Shown here in pieces: positions 48,831-61,489 of a DNA stretch of 64,000 nt (position 1 is the stretch's first letter; every line of letters starts with the position of its first letter). This stretch comes from Siphonodentalium dalli (lineage: Eukaryota; Mollusca; Scaphopoda; Gadilida; Siphonodentaliidae): assembly GCA_032622095.1 (NCBI GenBank), contig CP136061.1:18852991-18916990 (forward strand), in the 5' to 3' direction. A program made the translations under genes and the position numbers. The notes below the pieces were generated by a model that was not told where the DNA came from, ran no database searches, and was given only the letters and a program-made list of their open reading frames with translations.

Positions 48831-51385
48831 ATGTTTTCCTTATTCATTAATTCTTTTTATCATAGAGGAGCTGTCCATCAGTCCCACCAATGTTTTCCTT
48901 ATTCATTAATTCTTTTTATCATAGAGGAGCTGTCCATCAGTCCCACCAATGTTTTTATTATTCATTAATTCTTTTTATCATAGAGGAGCTGTCCATCAGT
49001 CCCACTAATGTTTTCCTTATTCATTAATTCTTTTTATCATAGAGGAGCTGTCCATCAGTCCCACCAATGTTTTCCTTATTCATTAATTCTTTTTATCATA
49101 GAGGAGCTGTCCATCAGTCCCACCAATGTTTTCCTTATTCATTAATTCTTTTTATCATAGAGGAGCTGTCCATCAGTCCCACCAATGTTTTAATTATTCA
49201 TTAATTCTTTTTATCATAGAGGAGCTGTCCATCAGTCCCACCAATGTTTTCCTTATTCATTAATTCTTTTTATCATAGAGGAGCTGTCCATCAGTCCCAC
49301 CAATGTTTTAATTATTCATTAATTCTTTTTATCATAGAGGAGCTGTCCATCAGTCCCACCAATGTTTTAATTATTCATTAATTCTTTTTATCATAGAGGA
49401 GCTGTCCATCAGTCCCACCAATGTTTTAATTATTCATTAATTCTTTTTATCATAGAGGAGCTGTCCATCAGTCCCACTAATGTTTTCCTTATTCATTAAT
49501 TCTTTTTATCATAGAGGAGCTGTCCATCAGTCCCACCAATGTTTTAATTATTCATTAATTCTTTTTATCATAGAGGAGCTGTCCATCAGTCCCACTAATG
49601 TTTTCCTTATTCATTAATTCTTTTTATCATAGAGGAGCTGTCCATCAGTCCCACCAATGTTTTTATTATTTATTAATTCTTTTTATCATAGAGGAGCTGT
49701 CCATCAGTCCCACCAATGTTTTTATTATTTATTAATTCTTTTTATCATAGAGGAGCTGTCCATCAGTCCCACCAATGTTTTCCTTATTCATTAATTCTTT
49801 TTATCATAGAGGAGCTGTCCACCAGTCCCACCAATGTTTTTATTATTTATTAATTCTTTTTATCATAGAGGAGCTGTCCATCAGTCCCACCAATGTTTTT
49901 ATTATTCATTAATTCTTTTTATCATAGAGGAGCTGTCCATCAGTCCCACCAATGTTTTCCTTATTCATTAATTCTTTTTATCATAGAGGAGCTGTCCACC
50001 AGTCCCAGTCCCACCAATGTTTTCCTTATTCATTAATTCTTTTTATCATAGAGGAGCTGTCCATCAGTCCCACCAATGTTTTTATTATTCATTAATTCTT
50101 TTTATCATAGAGGAGCTGTCCATCAGTCCCACCAATGTTTTTATTATTCATTAATTCTTTTTATCATAGAGGAGCTGTCCATCAGTCCCACCAATGTTTT
50201 TTATTATTCATTAATTCTTTTTATCATAGAGGAGCTGTCCATCAGTCCCACCAATGTTTTTATTATTCATTAATTCTTTTTATCATAGAGGAGCTGTCCA
50301 TCAGTCCCACCAATGTTTTCCTTATTTATTAATTCTTTTTATCATAGAGGAGCTGTCCATCAGTCCCACCAATGTTTTTATTATTTATTAATTCTTTTTA
50401 TCATAGAGGAGCTGTCCATCAGTCCCACCAATGTTTTCCTTATTTATTAATTCTTTTTATCATAGAGGAGCTGTCCATCAGTCCCAGTCCCACCAATGTT
50501 TTCCTTATTCATTAATTCTTTTTATCATAGAGGAGCTGTCCATCAGTCCCACCAATGTTTTTCCTTATTCATTAATTCTTTTTATCATAGAGGAGCTGTC
50601 CATCAGTCCCACCAATGTTTTATTATTCATTAATTCTTTTTATCATAGAGGAGCTGTCCATCAGTCCCACCAATGTTTTTATTATTTATTAATTCTTTTT
50701 ATCATAGAGGAGCTGTCCATCAGTCCCACCAATGTTTTTATTATTCATTAATTCTTTTTATCATAGAGGAGCTGTCCATCAGTCCCACCAATGTTTTCCT
50801 TATTCATTAATTCTTTTTATCATAGAGGAGCTGTCCATCAGTCCCACCAATGTTTTCCTTATTCATTAATTCTTTTTATCATAGAGGAGCTGTCCATCAG
50901 TCCCACCAATGTTTTCCTTATTCATTAATTCTTTTTATCATAGAGGAGCTGTCCATCAGTCCCACCAATGTTTTTATTATTCATTAATTCTTTTTATCAT
51001 AGAGGAGCTGTCCATCAGTCCCACCAATGTTTTCCTTATTCATTAATTCTTTTTATCATAGAGGAGCTGTCCATCAGTCCCACCAATGTTTTTATTATTC
51101 ATTAATTCTTTTTATCATAGAGGAGCTGTCCATCAGTCCCACCAATGTTTTCCGTATTTATTAATTCTTTTTATCATAGAGGAGCTGTCCATCAGTCCCA
51201 CCAATGTTTTTATTATTTATTAATTCTTTTTATCATAGAGGAGCTGTCCATCAGTCCCACCAATGTTTTCCTTATTTATTAATTCTTTTTATCATAGAGG
51301 AGCTGTCCATCAGTCCCACCAATGTTTTCCTTATTCATTAATTCTTTTTAGCTCACCTGAGACGAAGTCTCCGGTGGAGCTATAG

Positions 51386-51452
51386 TCATCACTCCTCGTC
51401 CGTCGTCCGTCCGTGCGTCCGTCTGTCCGTCTGTCCGTCTGTCCGTCCGTCA
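51386..51452 (+). repeat. GTCCGTC / GTCTGTC pyrimidine-rich tandem tract
   Basis: Irregular tandem copies of (G/T)CCGTC and TCTGTCCG lying directly after the 5' hairpin of the inserted element. Confidence 0.75.
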
Positions 51453-52210
51453 AACTTTTTTAAGCATCTTCTCCTCTGAAACCATCATACCGAATTGGTT
51501 CATATTTGGTGTGGATGTTCCCTAGGTGACTCTCATTCAGATTTGTTCAAATGAGGTCACCAAGTCAAATAGTTTTGATGTCAGGACCATAACTATTTTT
51601 CCACATAGTAATTCTTAAAACGACTTCTTTTCTGAAGTTGTCGGGCCGAATGGGTTCATATTTGGTATGAGGGTACCTTGGGTGACTGTGGTTCAGATTT
51701 GTTCAAATGAGGTCACTGTGTCGAATGTTGGCGGAGCCAGTGACATAACTAAAAAAAAAAAAAAACCCCAAAAAAAAATATTCAGATTTAACTCCTTGCT
51801 CAATTTAACACACAAATTTTTTTTAATAATTTTTTTTTTATAACATGTTATAAAATTTGAAAAACTCACATAATTATAACATCCTCTGAGTTATGAAACT
51901 TCAGTCTTCAATGAAATCACAGAAACTTTCCATTACCCACCCCCCACCCTCACATGACCCAGGACCCCACCCTGCCAACAGCCCCTTCACCCATATCATA
52001 TCACAACTTACCTCTCTCCAGAAGCAGTTATTATATCTGCCAATATTATATCTACAAGAGGACTCAGCTTCATAGAGACACACAGTCAGGTCATTAATTG
52101 AGATCAGAATGACAGATTAGAGATTAGAATGTTATTGGACAGGTTTGTGTAAACACTGCACTAACAATGGTGCTTGTTGTTATTATCAAATTAAAACAAA
52201 ATTATTTTCT

Positions 52211-52470
52211 CAAGCCTGAATTTAGTGTGTCTGACATTTGCAGAATGAGGTCCCCAGGGGGTGATTTAGTGTTGCTACCCTGTACAGCAGGCTAGAATCA
52301 CCAACTTCAACAGTAGAACTTCAATCTGTTTCTAGGTTTCCCATGGCAGTTGAGGCCTAATCAGACTGAGTGTGAATTCAGTGATGCTAGCCTGCATTGC
52401 GGAATAGTGTCATTCAATTCACCTTTTGGGGACCTCATTTTGCAAATGTCAGACACTAAATTCAGGCTTG
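52211..52470. repeat. 260 bp inverted-repeat module (arms about 45 bp)
   Basis: The left arm starts CAAGCCTGAATTTAGTGTG (52211-52256) and the right arm is its reverse complement with one substitution and a 2 base deletion (52427-52470). ATTATTTTCT lies just outside the left arm (52201-52210) and again ten bases beyond the right arm (52481-52490). The right arm with its flanks is repeated once more at about 52911-53050 (arm copy 52964-53009). Either a MITE later partly duplicated with its host, or an internal fold of the larger element. Confidence 0.65.
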
Positions 52471-53082
52471 GCTGTTTCATATTATTTTCTTAACCACCAC
52501 TTATCCAGGTGTCCAGGTGAAGAAAAATTGGGGGGTATATTGGATTGAATTTCTGTCTGTCAGGCAGTCCTTCTATCCATCTATCTGTTGGGATGTCTAT
52601 CCATCTGTCTTTCAACAATTGTTTTCTTCTCCATATTAAAGACCAAATGTGTTTATATATTTTGGTGTGCATGTTCCCTAGGTGACTCACAATCAGATTT
52701 GTTCAAATAAGTTCATCAGATCAAATACATGTAGGTACAAAGCCAGGACCATAACTGTTTCCCGCCATAGTAATTTTTAAAACAATTTCTTCTCAAGAAC
52801 CATTGGGCCTATATAGCTTATATTTGGTATGGAGGGGCCTTGGGTGACCGGGGTTCAGATTTGTTCAAATGGGGTCATTTTTAGGAAAAGAGGCCCCCAG
52901 AGGGTGAGGTGAATTCAGTGATGCTAGCCCACCTTGCGGAATAGTGTCATTAAATTCGCCGTTTGGGGACCTCATTCTGCAAAGGTCAGACACACTTAAT
53001 ACAGGCTTGCTGTTCCAAAATTATTTTCTTAACCACCACTTATCCAGGTGAAATCATACCCTTATTTTTCAAAGAAAAATGG

Positions 53083-53645
53083 GGGGGGGGGTATATTGAA
53101 TATTGGGGGGTATATATTGATATTACTAGATAAATGGATCTCATAGATGGGGATTCACATTTGTTCTAATAGGGGCAGAGATAAGAGATTTAACTCTCCT
53201 CTATGCTGTTTGGTACTGGTATAATAATATTTATTTCCAGGCAGCCTGGGTGGGGGCAATATTTGAGGCAATGGGTAGTGAGTGTAGAGGGGGTGGAGTT
53301 TTGGCCCCCTACTTTAATCAAAATTTAAACAGTTGAAAATTTCATGCCTGATACAACATTACCGGTAGTTGTAGATTAGATGTTCACACCAAAAAATTTC
53401 ATGCCTGATACAACATTAGTTGTAGATTTTCCAATATTAAATTTGGGGGGGGGGGGGGGTATATAGGATATTGGGGGGTATATTGATATTACTAGATGAA
53501 TTGATCTCATAGTTGGGGATTTACATTTGGCAATGGGGAGGGAGTGTAGAGGGGGTGGAGTTTTGACCCCCTACCTTGATAAAAATAAAAACAGTTGAAA
53601 ATTTCATGCCTGATACAACATTAGTTGTAGATTAGATGTTCACAC
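53083..53645 (+). repeat. Imperfect tandem duplication with poly-G heads
   Basis: Copy 1 (about 53083-53390) and copy 2 (about 53443-53645) both start with a G-run and GGGGGGTATAT text, followed by GATATTACTAGAT, TAGAGGGGGTGGAGTTTTG and TTTCATGCCTGATACAAC. Copy 2 lacks about 100 bp in the middle. An extra TTTCATGCCTGATACAAC lies between them at about 53397. Confidence 0.75.
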
Positions 53646-56600
53646 TAAAAATCGGTTGGAACTGTTTTCATAGTTTGGTTTAATTCTCCAACATGTATGT
53701 TTTTAAATCACCAGTCCATATATGTTCCTACTTCAGGTTAAACTGTTGGACAGAATTGGCCACAAATTTTAACTTTATGGGGTTGTCAGGTTGGTAATTT
53801 TCAAATGAGGTCACCTGGTCAAATAGGGGCCAAGCGAAGGACAGTTTTCCTCTTAATATGCTTCCTTCACAAGGACCATCAGGTCTATTTTACTGATATT
53901 TAGTATGAAGGGTTCTTTGGTGTATGGGATTCAAATTTATTCAGATGGGGTCACCAGATTAATTAGGGTGGGACCAGAGACATACTGTATGTCTCTATAG
54001 TAATACTTAAAATGTCTTCTCAAGAGAGGTTGGACTATTTAGCTTACATATAGTATGGAGGATCCTTTAGTGACTCAGATTCAGATTTGTTAACATGAGG
54101 CAACCTGTTAAGAAATGGCGGGGCTATGGGGACTTAACACTTTTGTGTCTAATAAAATCATTAAAATACAAAATTCATTAAAACATCTACCTTGGAACTA
54201 CCTGACTGATTAATCTGACATACATGTATGGTGTTTTGGGTCCATGGATAATTGGGCTTCAAACATGTCTAAATGGTTTTATAAAAAAGGCGCTTGTGAG
54301 ATTTGAAATTTCCAACAATTGAGAAAGTTTGAGATGTCGGTTGTGAAATTCCAACCTAAGACTTGGGAGTCTGGAGCCCGGTCGGGAGGGGACTTGTTGA
54401 GCTGGAGGAGGGGGTGGGGTGATCAGTAGCGTACAGTTGGTAAATTCAAGGTAGATATTCACCGATCTACATACATGAAGCCTCTCTAGCCACATATCCT
54501 GTTTAGATCTACTTCTTTTAAAATGATTATGAAAAGTTCTGACTGTTGTGGTCTCCAGAGTCCCAGTCTTATCAGTCTTTGTAGTCTGGTGAGCGACCCC
54601 ACAGTCTTTGACTGTCTTGTTATCATAGAGGAGCTGTCCATCAGTCCCACCAATGTTTTTATTATTCATTAATTCTTTTTATCATAGAGGAGCTGTCCAC
54701 CAGTCCCACCAATGTTTTTATTATTCATTAATTCTTTTTATCATAGAGGAGCTGTCCATCAGTCCCAGTCCCACCAATGTCTTCCTTATTCATTAATTCT
54801 TTTTATCATAGAGGAGCTGTCCATCAGTCCCACCAATGTTTTTATTATTTATTAATTCTTTTTATCATAGAGGAGCTGTCCACCAGTCCCACCAATGTTT
54901 TCCTTATTCATTAATTCTTTTTATCATAGAGGAGCTGTCCATCAGTCCCACCAATGTTTTTATTATTTATTAATTCTTTTTATCATAGAGGAGCTGTCCA
55001 CCAGTCCCACCAATGTTTTTATTATTCATTAATTCTTTTTATCATAGAGGAGCTGTCCATCAGTCCCACCAATGTTTTTATTATTCATTAATTCTTTTTA
55101 TCATAGAGGAGCTGTCCATCAGTCCCACCAATGTTTTTATTATTCATTAATTCTTTTTATCATAGAGGAGCTGTCCATCAGTCCCACCAATGTTTTCCTT
55201 ATTCATTAATTCTTTTTATCATAGAGGAGCTGTCCATCAGTCCCACCAATGTTTTTATTATTCATTAATTCTTTTTATCATAGAGGAGCTGTCCATCAGT
55301 CCCACCAATGTTTTTATTATTCATTAATTATTTTTATCATAGAGGAGCTGTCCATCAGTCCCACCAATGTTTTCCTTATTCATTAATTCTTTTTATCATA
55401 GAGGAGCTGTCCATCAGTCCCACCAATGTTTTTATTATTTATTAATTCTTTTTATCATAGAGGAGCTGTCCATCAGTCCCAGTCCCACCAATGTTTTCCT
55501 TATTCATTAATTCTTTTTATCATAGAGGGAGCTGTCCATCAGTCCCACCAATGTTTTTATTATTTATTAATTATTTTTATCATAGAGGAGCTGTCCATCA
55601 GTCCCAGTCCCACCAATGTTTTCCTTATTCATTAATTCTTTTTATCATAGAGGGAGCTGTCCATCAGTCCCACCAATGTTTTTTATTATTTATTAATTCT
55701 TTTTATCATAGAGGAGCTGTCCATCAGTCCCACCAATGTTTTTATTATTCATTAATTCTTTTTATCATAGAGGAGCTGTCCATCAGTCCCACCAATGTTT
55801 TTATTATTTATTAATTCTTTTTATCATAGAGGAGCTGTCCATCAGTCCCACCAATGTTTTTATTATTCATTAATTCTTTTTATCATAGAGGAGCTGTCCA
55901 TCAGTCCCACCAATGTTTTTATTATTTATTAATTCTTTTTATCATAGAGGAGCTGTCCATCAGTCCCACCAATGTTTTTATTATTCATTAATTCTTTTTA
56001 TCATAGAGGAGCTGTCCATCAGTCCCACCAATGTTTTTATTATTTATTAATTCTTTTTATCATAGAGGAGCTGTCCATCAGTCCCAGTCCCACCAATGTT
56101 TTCCTTATTCATTAATTCTTTTTATCATAGAGGAGCTGTCCATCAGTCCCACCAATGTTTTTATTATTCATTAATTCTTTTTATAATAGAGGAGCTGTCC
56201 ATCAGTCCCACCAATGTTTTTATTATTTATTAATTCTTTTTATCATAGAGGAGCTGTCCATCAGTCCCACCAATGTTTTTATTATTCATTAATTCTTTTT
56301 ATCATAGAGGAGCTGTCCATCAGTCCCACCAATGTTTTTATTATTTATTAATTCTTTTTATCATAGAGGAGCTGTCCATCAGTCCCAGTCCCACCAATGT
56401 TTTCCTTATTCATTAATTCTTTTTATCATAGAGGAGCTGTCCATCAGTCCCAGTCCCACCAACGTTTTCCTTATTCATTAATTCTTTTTATCATAGAGGA
56501 GCTGTCCATCAGTCCCACCAATGTTTTTTATTATTCATTAATTCTTTTTATCATAGAGGAGCTGTCCATCAGTCCCAGTCCCACCAATGTTTTCCTTATT

Positions 56601-58676
56601 CATTAATTCTTTTTATCATAGAGGAGCTGTCCATCAGTCCCACCAATGTTTTTATTATTCATTAATTCTTTTTATCATAGAGGAGCTGTCCATCAGTCCC
56701 ACCAATGTTTTTATTATTCATTAATTCTTTTTATCATAGAGGAGCTGTCCATCAGTCCCACCAATGTTTTTATTATTCATTAATTCTTTTTATCATAGAG
56801 GAGCTGTCCATCAGTCCCACCAATGTTTTCCTTATTCATTAATTCTTTTTATCATAGAGGAGCTGTCCATCAGTCCCACCAATGTTTTTTATTATTTATT
56901 AATTCTTTTTATCATAGAGGAGCTGTCCATCAGTCCCACCAATGTTTTCCTTATTCATTAATTCTTTTTATCATAGAGGAGCTGTCCATCAGTCCCACCA
57001 ATGTTTTTATTATTCATTAATTCTTTTTATCATAGAGGAGCTGTCCATCAGTCCCACCAATGTTTTTATTATTCATTAATTCTTTTTATCATAGAGGAGC
57101 TGTCCATCAGTCCCACCAATGTTTTTATTATTCATTAATTCTTTTTATCATAGAGGAGCTGTCCATCAGTCCCACCAATGTTTTTTATTATTTATTAATT
57201 CTTTTTATCATAGAGGAGCTGTCCATCAGTCCCACCAATGTTTTCCTTATTCATTAATTCTTTTTATCATAGAGGAGCTGTCCATCAGTCCCACCAATGT
57301 TTGTTATTATTCATTAATTCTTTTTATCATAGAGGAGCTGTCCATCAGTCCCACCAATGTTTTTATTATTCATTAATTCTTTTTATCATAGAGGAGCTGT
57401 CCATCAGTCCCACCAATGTTTTTATTATTCATTAATTCTTTTTATCATAGAGGAGCTGTCCATCAGTCCCACCAATGTTTTCCTTATTCATTAATTCTTT
57501 TTATCATAGAGGAGCTGTCCATCAGTCCCACCAATGTTTTTATTATTTATTAATTCTTTTTATCATAGAGGAGCTGTCCATCAGTCCCACCAATGTTTTC
57601 CTTATTCATTAATTCTTTTTATCATAGAGGAGCTGTCCATCAGTCCCACCAATGTTTTTATTATTCATTAATTCTTTTTATCATAGAGGAGCTGTCCATC
57701 AGTCCCACCAATGTTTTCCTTATTCATTAATTCTTTTTATCATAGAGGAGCTGTCCATCAGTCCCACCAATGTTTGTTATTATTCATTAATTCTTTTTAT
57801 CATAGAGGAGCTGTCCATCAGTCCCACCAATGTTTTTATTATTCATTAATTCTTTTTATTATAGAGGAGCTGTCCATCAGTCCCACCAATGTTTTTATTA
57901 TTCATTAATTCTTTTTATCATAGAGGAGCTGTCCATCAGTCCCACCAATGTTTTCCTTATTCATTAATTCTTTTTATCATAGAGGAGCTGTCCATCAGTC
58001 CCACCAATGTTTTTATTATTTATTAATTCTTTTTATCATAGAGGAGCTGTCCATCAGTCCCACCAATGTTTTCCTTATTCATTAATTCTTTTTATCATAG
58101 AGGAGCTGTCCATCAGTCCCACCAATGTTTTTATTATTCATTAATTCTTTTTATCATAGAGGAGCTGTCCATCAGTCCCAGTCCCACCAATGTTTTTATT
58201 ATTCATTAATTCTTTTTATCATAGAGGAGCTGTCCATCAGTCCCACCAATGTTTTTATTATTCATTAATTCTTTTTATCATAGAGGAGCTGTCCATCAGT
58301 CCCACCAATGTTTTCCTTATTCATTAATTCTTTTTATCATAGAGGAGCTGTCCATCAGTCCCACCAATGTTTTTATTATTTATTAATTCTTTTTATCATA
58401 GAGGAGCTGTCCATCAGTCCCACCAATGTTTTTATTATTTATTAATTCTTTTTATCATAGAGGAGCTGTCCATCAGTCCCACCAATGTTTTTATTATTCA
58501 TTAATTCTTTTTATCATAGAGGAGCTGTCCATCAGTCCCACCAATGTTTTCCTTATTCATTAATTCTTTTTATCATAGAGGAGCTGTCCACCAGTCCCAC
58601 CAATGTTTTTATTATTCATTAATTCTTTTTATCATAGAGGAGCTGTCCATCAGTCCCACCAATGTTTTTATTATTT

Positions 58677-59439
58677 ATTAATTCTTTTTATCATAGAGGA
58701 GCTGTCCATCAGTCCCACCAATGTTTTCCTTATTCATTAATTCTTTTTATCATAGAGGAGCTGTCCATCAGTCCCAGTCCCACCAATGTTTTTATTATTC
58801 ATTAATTCTTTTTATCATAGAGGAGCTGTCCATCCGTCCCAGTCCCACCAATGTTTTCCTTATTCATTAATTCTTTTTATCATAGAGGAGCTGTCCATCA
58901 GTCCCACCAATGTTTTTATTATTCATTAACTCTTTTTATCATAGAGGAGCTGTCCATCAGTCCCACCAATGTTTTCCTTATTCATTAATTCTTTTTATCA
59001 TAGAGGAGCTGTCCATCAGTCCCAGTCCCACCAATGTTTTTATTATTCATTAATTCTTTTTATCATAGAGGAGCTGTCCATCCGTCCCAGTCCCACCAAT
59101 GTTTTCCTTATTCATTAATTCTTTTTATCATAGAGGAGCTGTCCATCAGTCCCACCAATGTTTTTATTATTCATTAATTCTTTTTATCATAGAGGAGCTG
59201 TCCATCAGTCCCACCAATGTTTTCCTTATTCATTAATTCTTTTTATCATAGAGGAGCTGTCCATCAGTCCCACCAATGTTTCCTTATTTATTAATTCTTT
59301 TTATCATAGAGGAGCTGTCCATCAGTCCCACCAATGTTTTTATTATTCATTAATTCTTTTTATCATAGAGGAGCTGTCCATCAGTCCCACCAATGTTTTC
59401 CTTATTCATTAATTCTTTTTATCATAGAGGAGCTGTCCA
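58677..59439 (+). repeat. 763 bp block shared with the first satellite array
   Basis: Matches 25892-26654 (and its 3798 bp duplicate) at a constant offset of 32785, including rare variants in order: doubled CAGTCC, CCATCCGTC twice, AACTC, and the three-T TTTCC monomer with TATTAATT. The match ends at CCATCAG versus CCACCAG at 59440. Confidence 0.82.
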
Positions 59440-59809
59440 CCAGTCCCACCAATGTTTTTATTATTCATTAATTCTTTTTATCATAGAGGAGCTGTCCATC
59501 AGTCCCACCAATGTTTTTATTATTCATTAATTCTTTTTATCATAGAGGAGCTGTCCACCAGTCCCACCAATGTTTTTATTATTCATTAATTCTTTTTATC
59601 ATAGAGGAGCTGTCCATCAGTCCCACCAATGTTTTCCTTATTCATTAATTCTTTTTATCATAGAGGAGCTGTCCATCAGTCCCACCAATGTTTGTTATTA
59701 TTCATTAATTCTTTTTATCATAGAGGAGCTGTCCATCAGTCCCACCAATGTTTTCCTTATTCATTAATTCTTTTTATCATAGAGGAGCTGTCCATCAGTC
59801 CCACCAATG

Positions 59810-60600
59810 TTTTTATTATTCATTAATTCTTTTTATCATAGAGGAGCTGTCCATCAGTCCCACCAATGTTTTCCTTATTCATTAATTCTTTTTATCATAG
59901 AGGAGCTGTCCATCAGTCCCACCAATGTTTTTATTATTCATTAATTCTTTTTATCATAGAGGAGCTGTCCATCAGTCCCACCAATGTTTTCCTTATTCAT
60001 TAATTCTTTTTATCATAGAGGAGCTGTCCATCAGTCCCACCAATGTTTTTATTATTCATTAATTCTTTTTATCATAGAGGAGCTGTCCATCAGTCCCACC
60101 AATGTTTTCCTTATTCATTAATTCTTTTTATCATAGAGGAGCTGTCCATCAGTCCCACCAATGTTTGTTATTATTCATTAATTCTTTTTATCATAGAGGA
60201 GCTGTCCATCAGTCCCACCAATGTTTTCCTTATTCATTAATTCTTTTTATCATAGAGGAGCTGTCCATCAGTCCCACCAATGTTTTTATTATTCATTAAT
60301 TCTTTTTATCATAGAGGAGCTGTCCATCAGTCCCACCAATGTTTTCCTTATTCATTAATTATTTTTATCATAGAGGAGCTGTCCATCAGTCCCACCAATG
60401 TTTTTATTATTCATTAATTCTTTTTATCATAGAGGAGCTGTCCATCAGTCCCACCAATGTTTTCCTTATTCATTAATTCTTTTTATCATAGAGGAGCTGT
60501 CCATCAGTCCCACCAATGTTTTTATTATTCATTAATTCTTTTTATCATAGAGGAGCTGTCCATCAGTCCCACCAATGTTTTCCTTATTCATTAATTCTTT
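59810..60600 (+). repeat. Dimeric (118 bp) higher-order repeat zone
   Basis: Monomers with TATTATT and with CCTTATT alternate strictly for about 13 units, for example at 59867, 59987, 60107, 60224, 60342, 60459 and 60577 for the CCTTATT type. Confidence 0.8.
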
Positions 60601-61489
60601 TTATCATAGAGGAGCTGTCCACCAGTCCCACCAATGTTTTTATTATTCATTAATTCTTTTTATCATAGAGGAGCTGTCCATCAGTCCCACCAATGTTTTT
60701 ATTATTCATTAATTCTTTTTATCATAGAGGAGCTGTCCATCAGTCCCACCAATGTTTTCCTTATTCATTAATTCTTTTTATCATAGAGGAGCTGTCCACC
60801 AGTCCCACCAATGTTTTTATTATTCATTAATTCTTTTTATCATAGAGGAGCTGTCCATCAGTCCCACCAATGTTTTTATTATTCATTAATTCTTTTTATC
60901 ATAGAGGAGCTGTCCACCAGTCCCACCAATGTTTTTATTATTCATTAATTCTTTTTATCATAGAGGAGCTGTCCATCAGTCCCACCAATGTTTTCCTTAT
61001 TCATTAATTCTTTTTATCATAGAGGAGCTGTCCATCAGTCCCACCAATGTTTGTTATTATTCATTAATTCTTTTTATCATAGAGGAGCTGTCCATCAGTC
61101 CCACCAATGTTTTTATTATTCATTAATTCTTTTTATCATAGAGGAGCTGTCCATCAGTCCCACCAATGTTTGTTATTATTCATTAATTCTTTTTATCATA
61201 GAGGAGCTGTCCATCAGTCCCACCAATGTTTTCCTTATTCATTAATTCTTTTTATCATAGAGGAGCTGTCCATCAGTCCCACCAATGTTTTTATTATTCA
61301 TTAATTCTTTTTATCATAGAGGAGCTGTCCATCAGTCCCACCAATGTTTTTATTATTCATTAATTCTTTTTATCATAGAGGAGCTGTCCATCAGTCCCAC
61401 CAATGTTTTTATTCATTAATTCTTTTTATCATAGAGGAGCTGTCCATCAGTCCCACCAATGTTTTTATCATAGAGGAGCTGTCCATCAG

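Larger units (their letters stand above)
18079..51350 (+). repeat. 59 bp satellite array, first block (about 33.3 kb)
   Basis: Head-to-tail monomers of 59 bp, roughly 560 by length. Landmarks in each monomer: a T-run with ATTATT or CCTTATT, then CATTAATTC, a second T-run, ATCATAGAGGAGCTG, and CAGTCCCACCAATG. GC is about 32% by my count of one monomer. Recurrent variants: CC versus TA after the T-run; CATTAATT versus TATTAATT; CCACCAG for CCATCAG; AGATGAG for AGAGGAG; AACTC for AATTC; a sixth T (60 bp); CAGTCC doubled (65 bp); an 8 bp deletion giving GAGGATCAG (51-52 bp); GTTTGTATT; GTTTTAATT. Variants cluster locally, the mark of homogenisation by unequal exchange. There are no spacers, so this is not a CRISPR-like array. 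Open frames of 65-175 codons are artefacts of reading the 59 bp period through three phases. Confidence 0.97.
51470..54120 (+). repeat. Diverged internal repeat family of the inserted element
   Basis: A unit with the order TTCTC...GAA(A/G)CC or GACCAT, TTCATATTTGGTATG(A/G)GG, CCTTGGGTGA(C/T), TTCAGATTTGTTCAAATG(A/G)GGTCA recurs at about 51470-51570, 51625-51715, 52635-52710, 52795-52880, 53870-53960 and 54010-54100, each diverged. This is the core repeat of the element and is likewise familiar from bivalve dispersed repeats. Confidence 0.7.
51351..54619 (+). mobile_element. 3.27 kb dispersed element inserted into the satellite; Helentron/HINE-like ends
   Basis: The satellite stops at ...TTCTTTTTA (51350) and resumes at TTATCATAG (54620) so that, counting TTA once, the broken monomer is restored to 59 bp. 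The junction has a 3 bp TTA repeat (51348-51350 and 54620-54622), which is either a TSD or microhomology. The 5' end GCTCACCTGAGAC continues as an imperfect hairpin to 51381, followed by a GTCCGTC-rich tract. Near the 3' end GTCTGGTGAGC (54584-54594) is an inverted copy of the 5' terminus, followed by a perfect hairpin ACAGTC-TTT-GACTGT and a terminal CTTG. Asymmetric inverted ends plus a 3' hairpin and T-rich target are features of Helitron2/Helentron elements. The interior is non-coding and consists of several repeats described separately. From memory the two ends resemble an abundant bivalve repeat family. No Rep-helicase is present. Confidence 0.8.

Noticed and set aside
18079-51350. CRISPR-like repeat array
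   Set aside because: Monomers abut directly with no unique spacers, there are no cas genes, and the context is eukaryotic.
51893-52083. Opposed 60-codon frames on both strands
   Set aside because: Both lie in a CCCACC-rich low-complexity patch of the inserted element; neither has a recognisable domain.
52490-52690. 66-codon minus-strand frame with DRWI repeats
   Set aside because: The repeats reflect ATCCATCTATCTGT-type simple sequence in the inserted element, not a protein.
54259-54669. 136-codon minus-strand frame
   Set aside because: It crosses the element/satellite junction: its first codons come from the 59-mer, the rest from the 3' end of the element. It cannot be an ancestral gene.
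18077-61304. Dozens of plus-strand open frames of 60-175 codons encoding repeats such as INSFYHRGAVHQSHQCF
   Set aside because: They are the 59 bp satellite read through its three phases: two phases are open and the third hits TAA in CATTAATTC. Lengths follow monomer length variants, not coding constraint.
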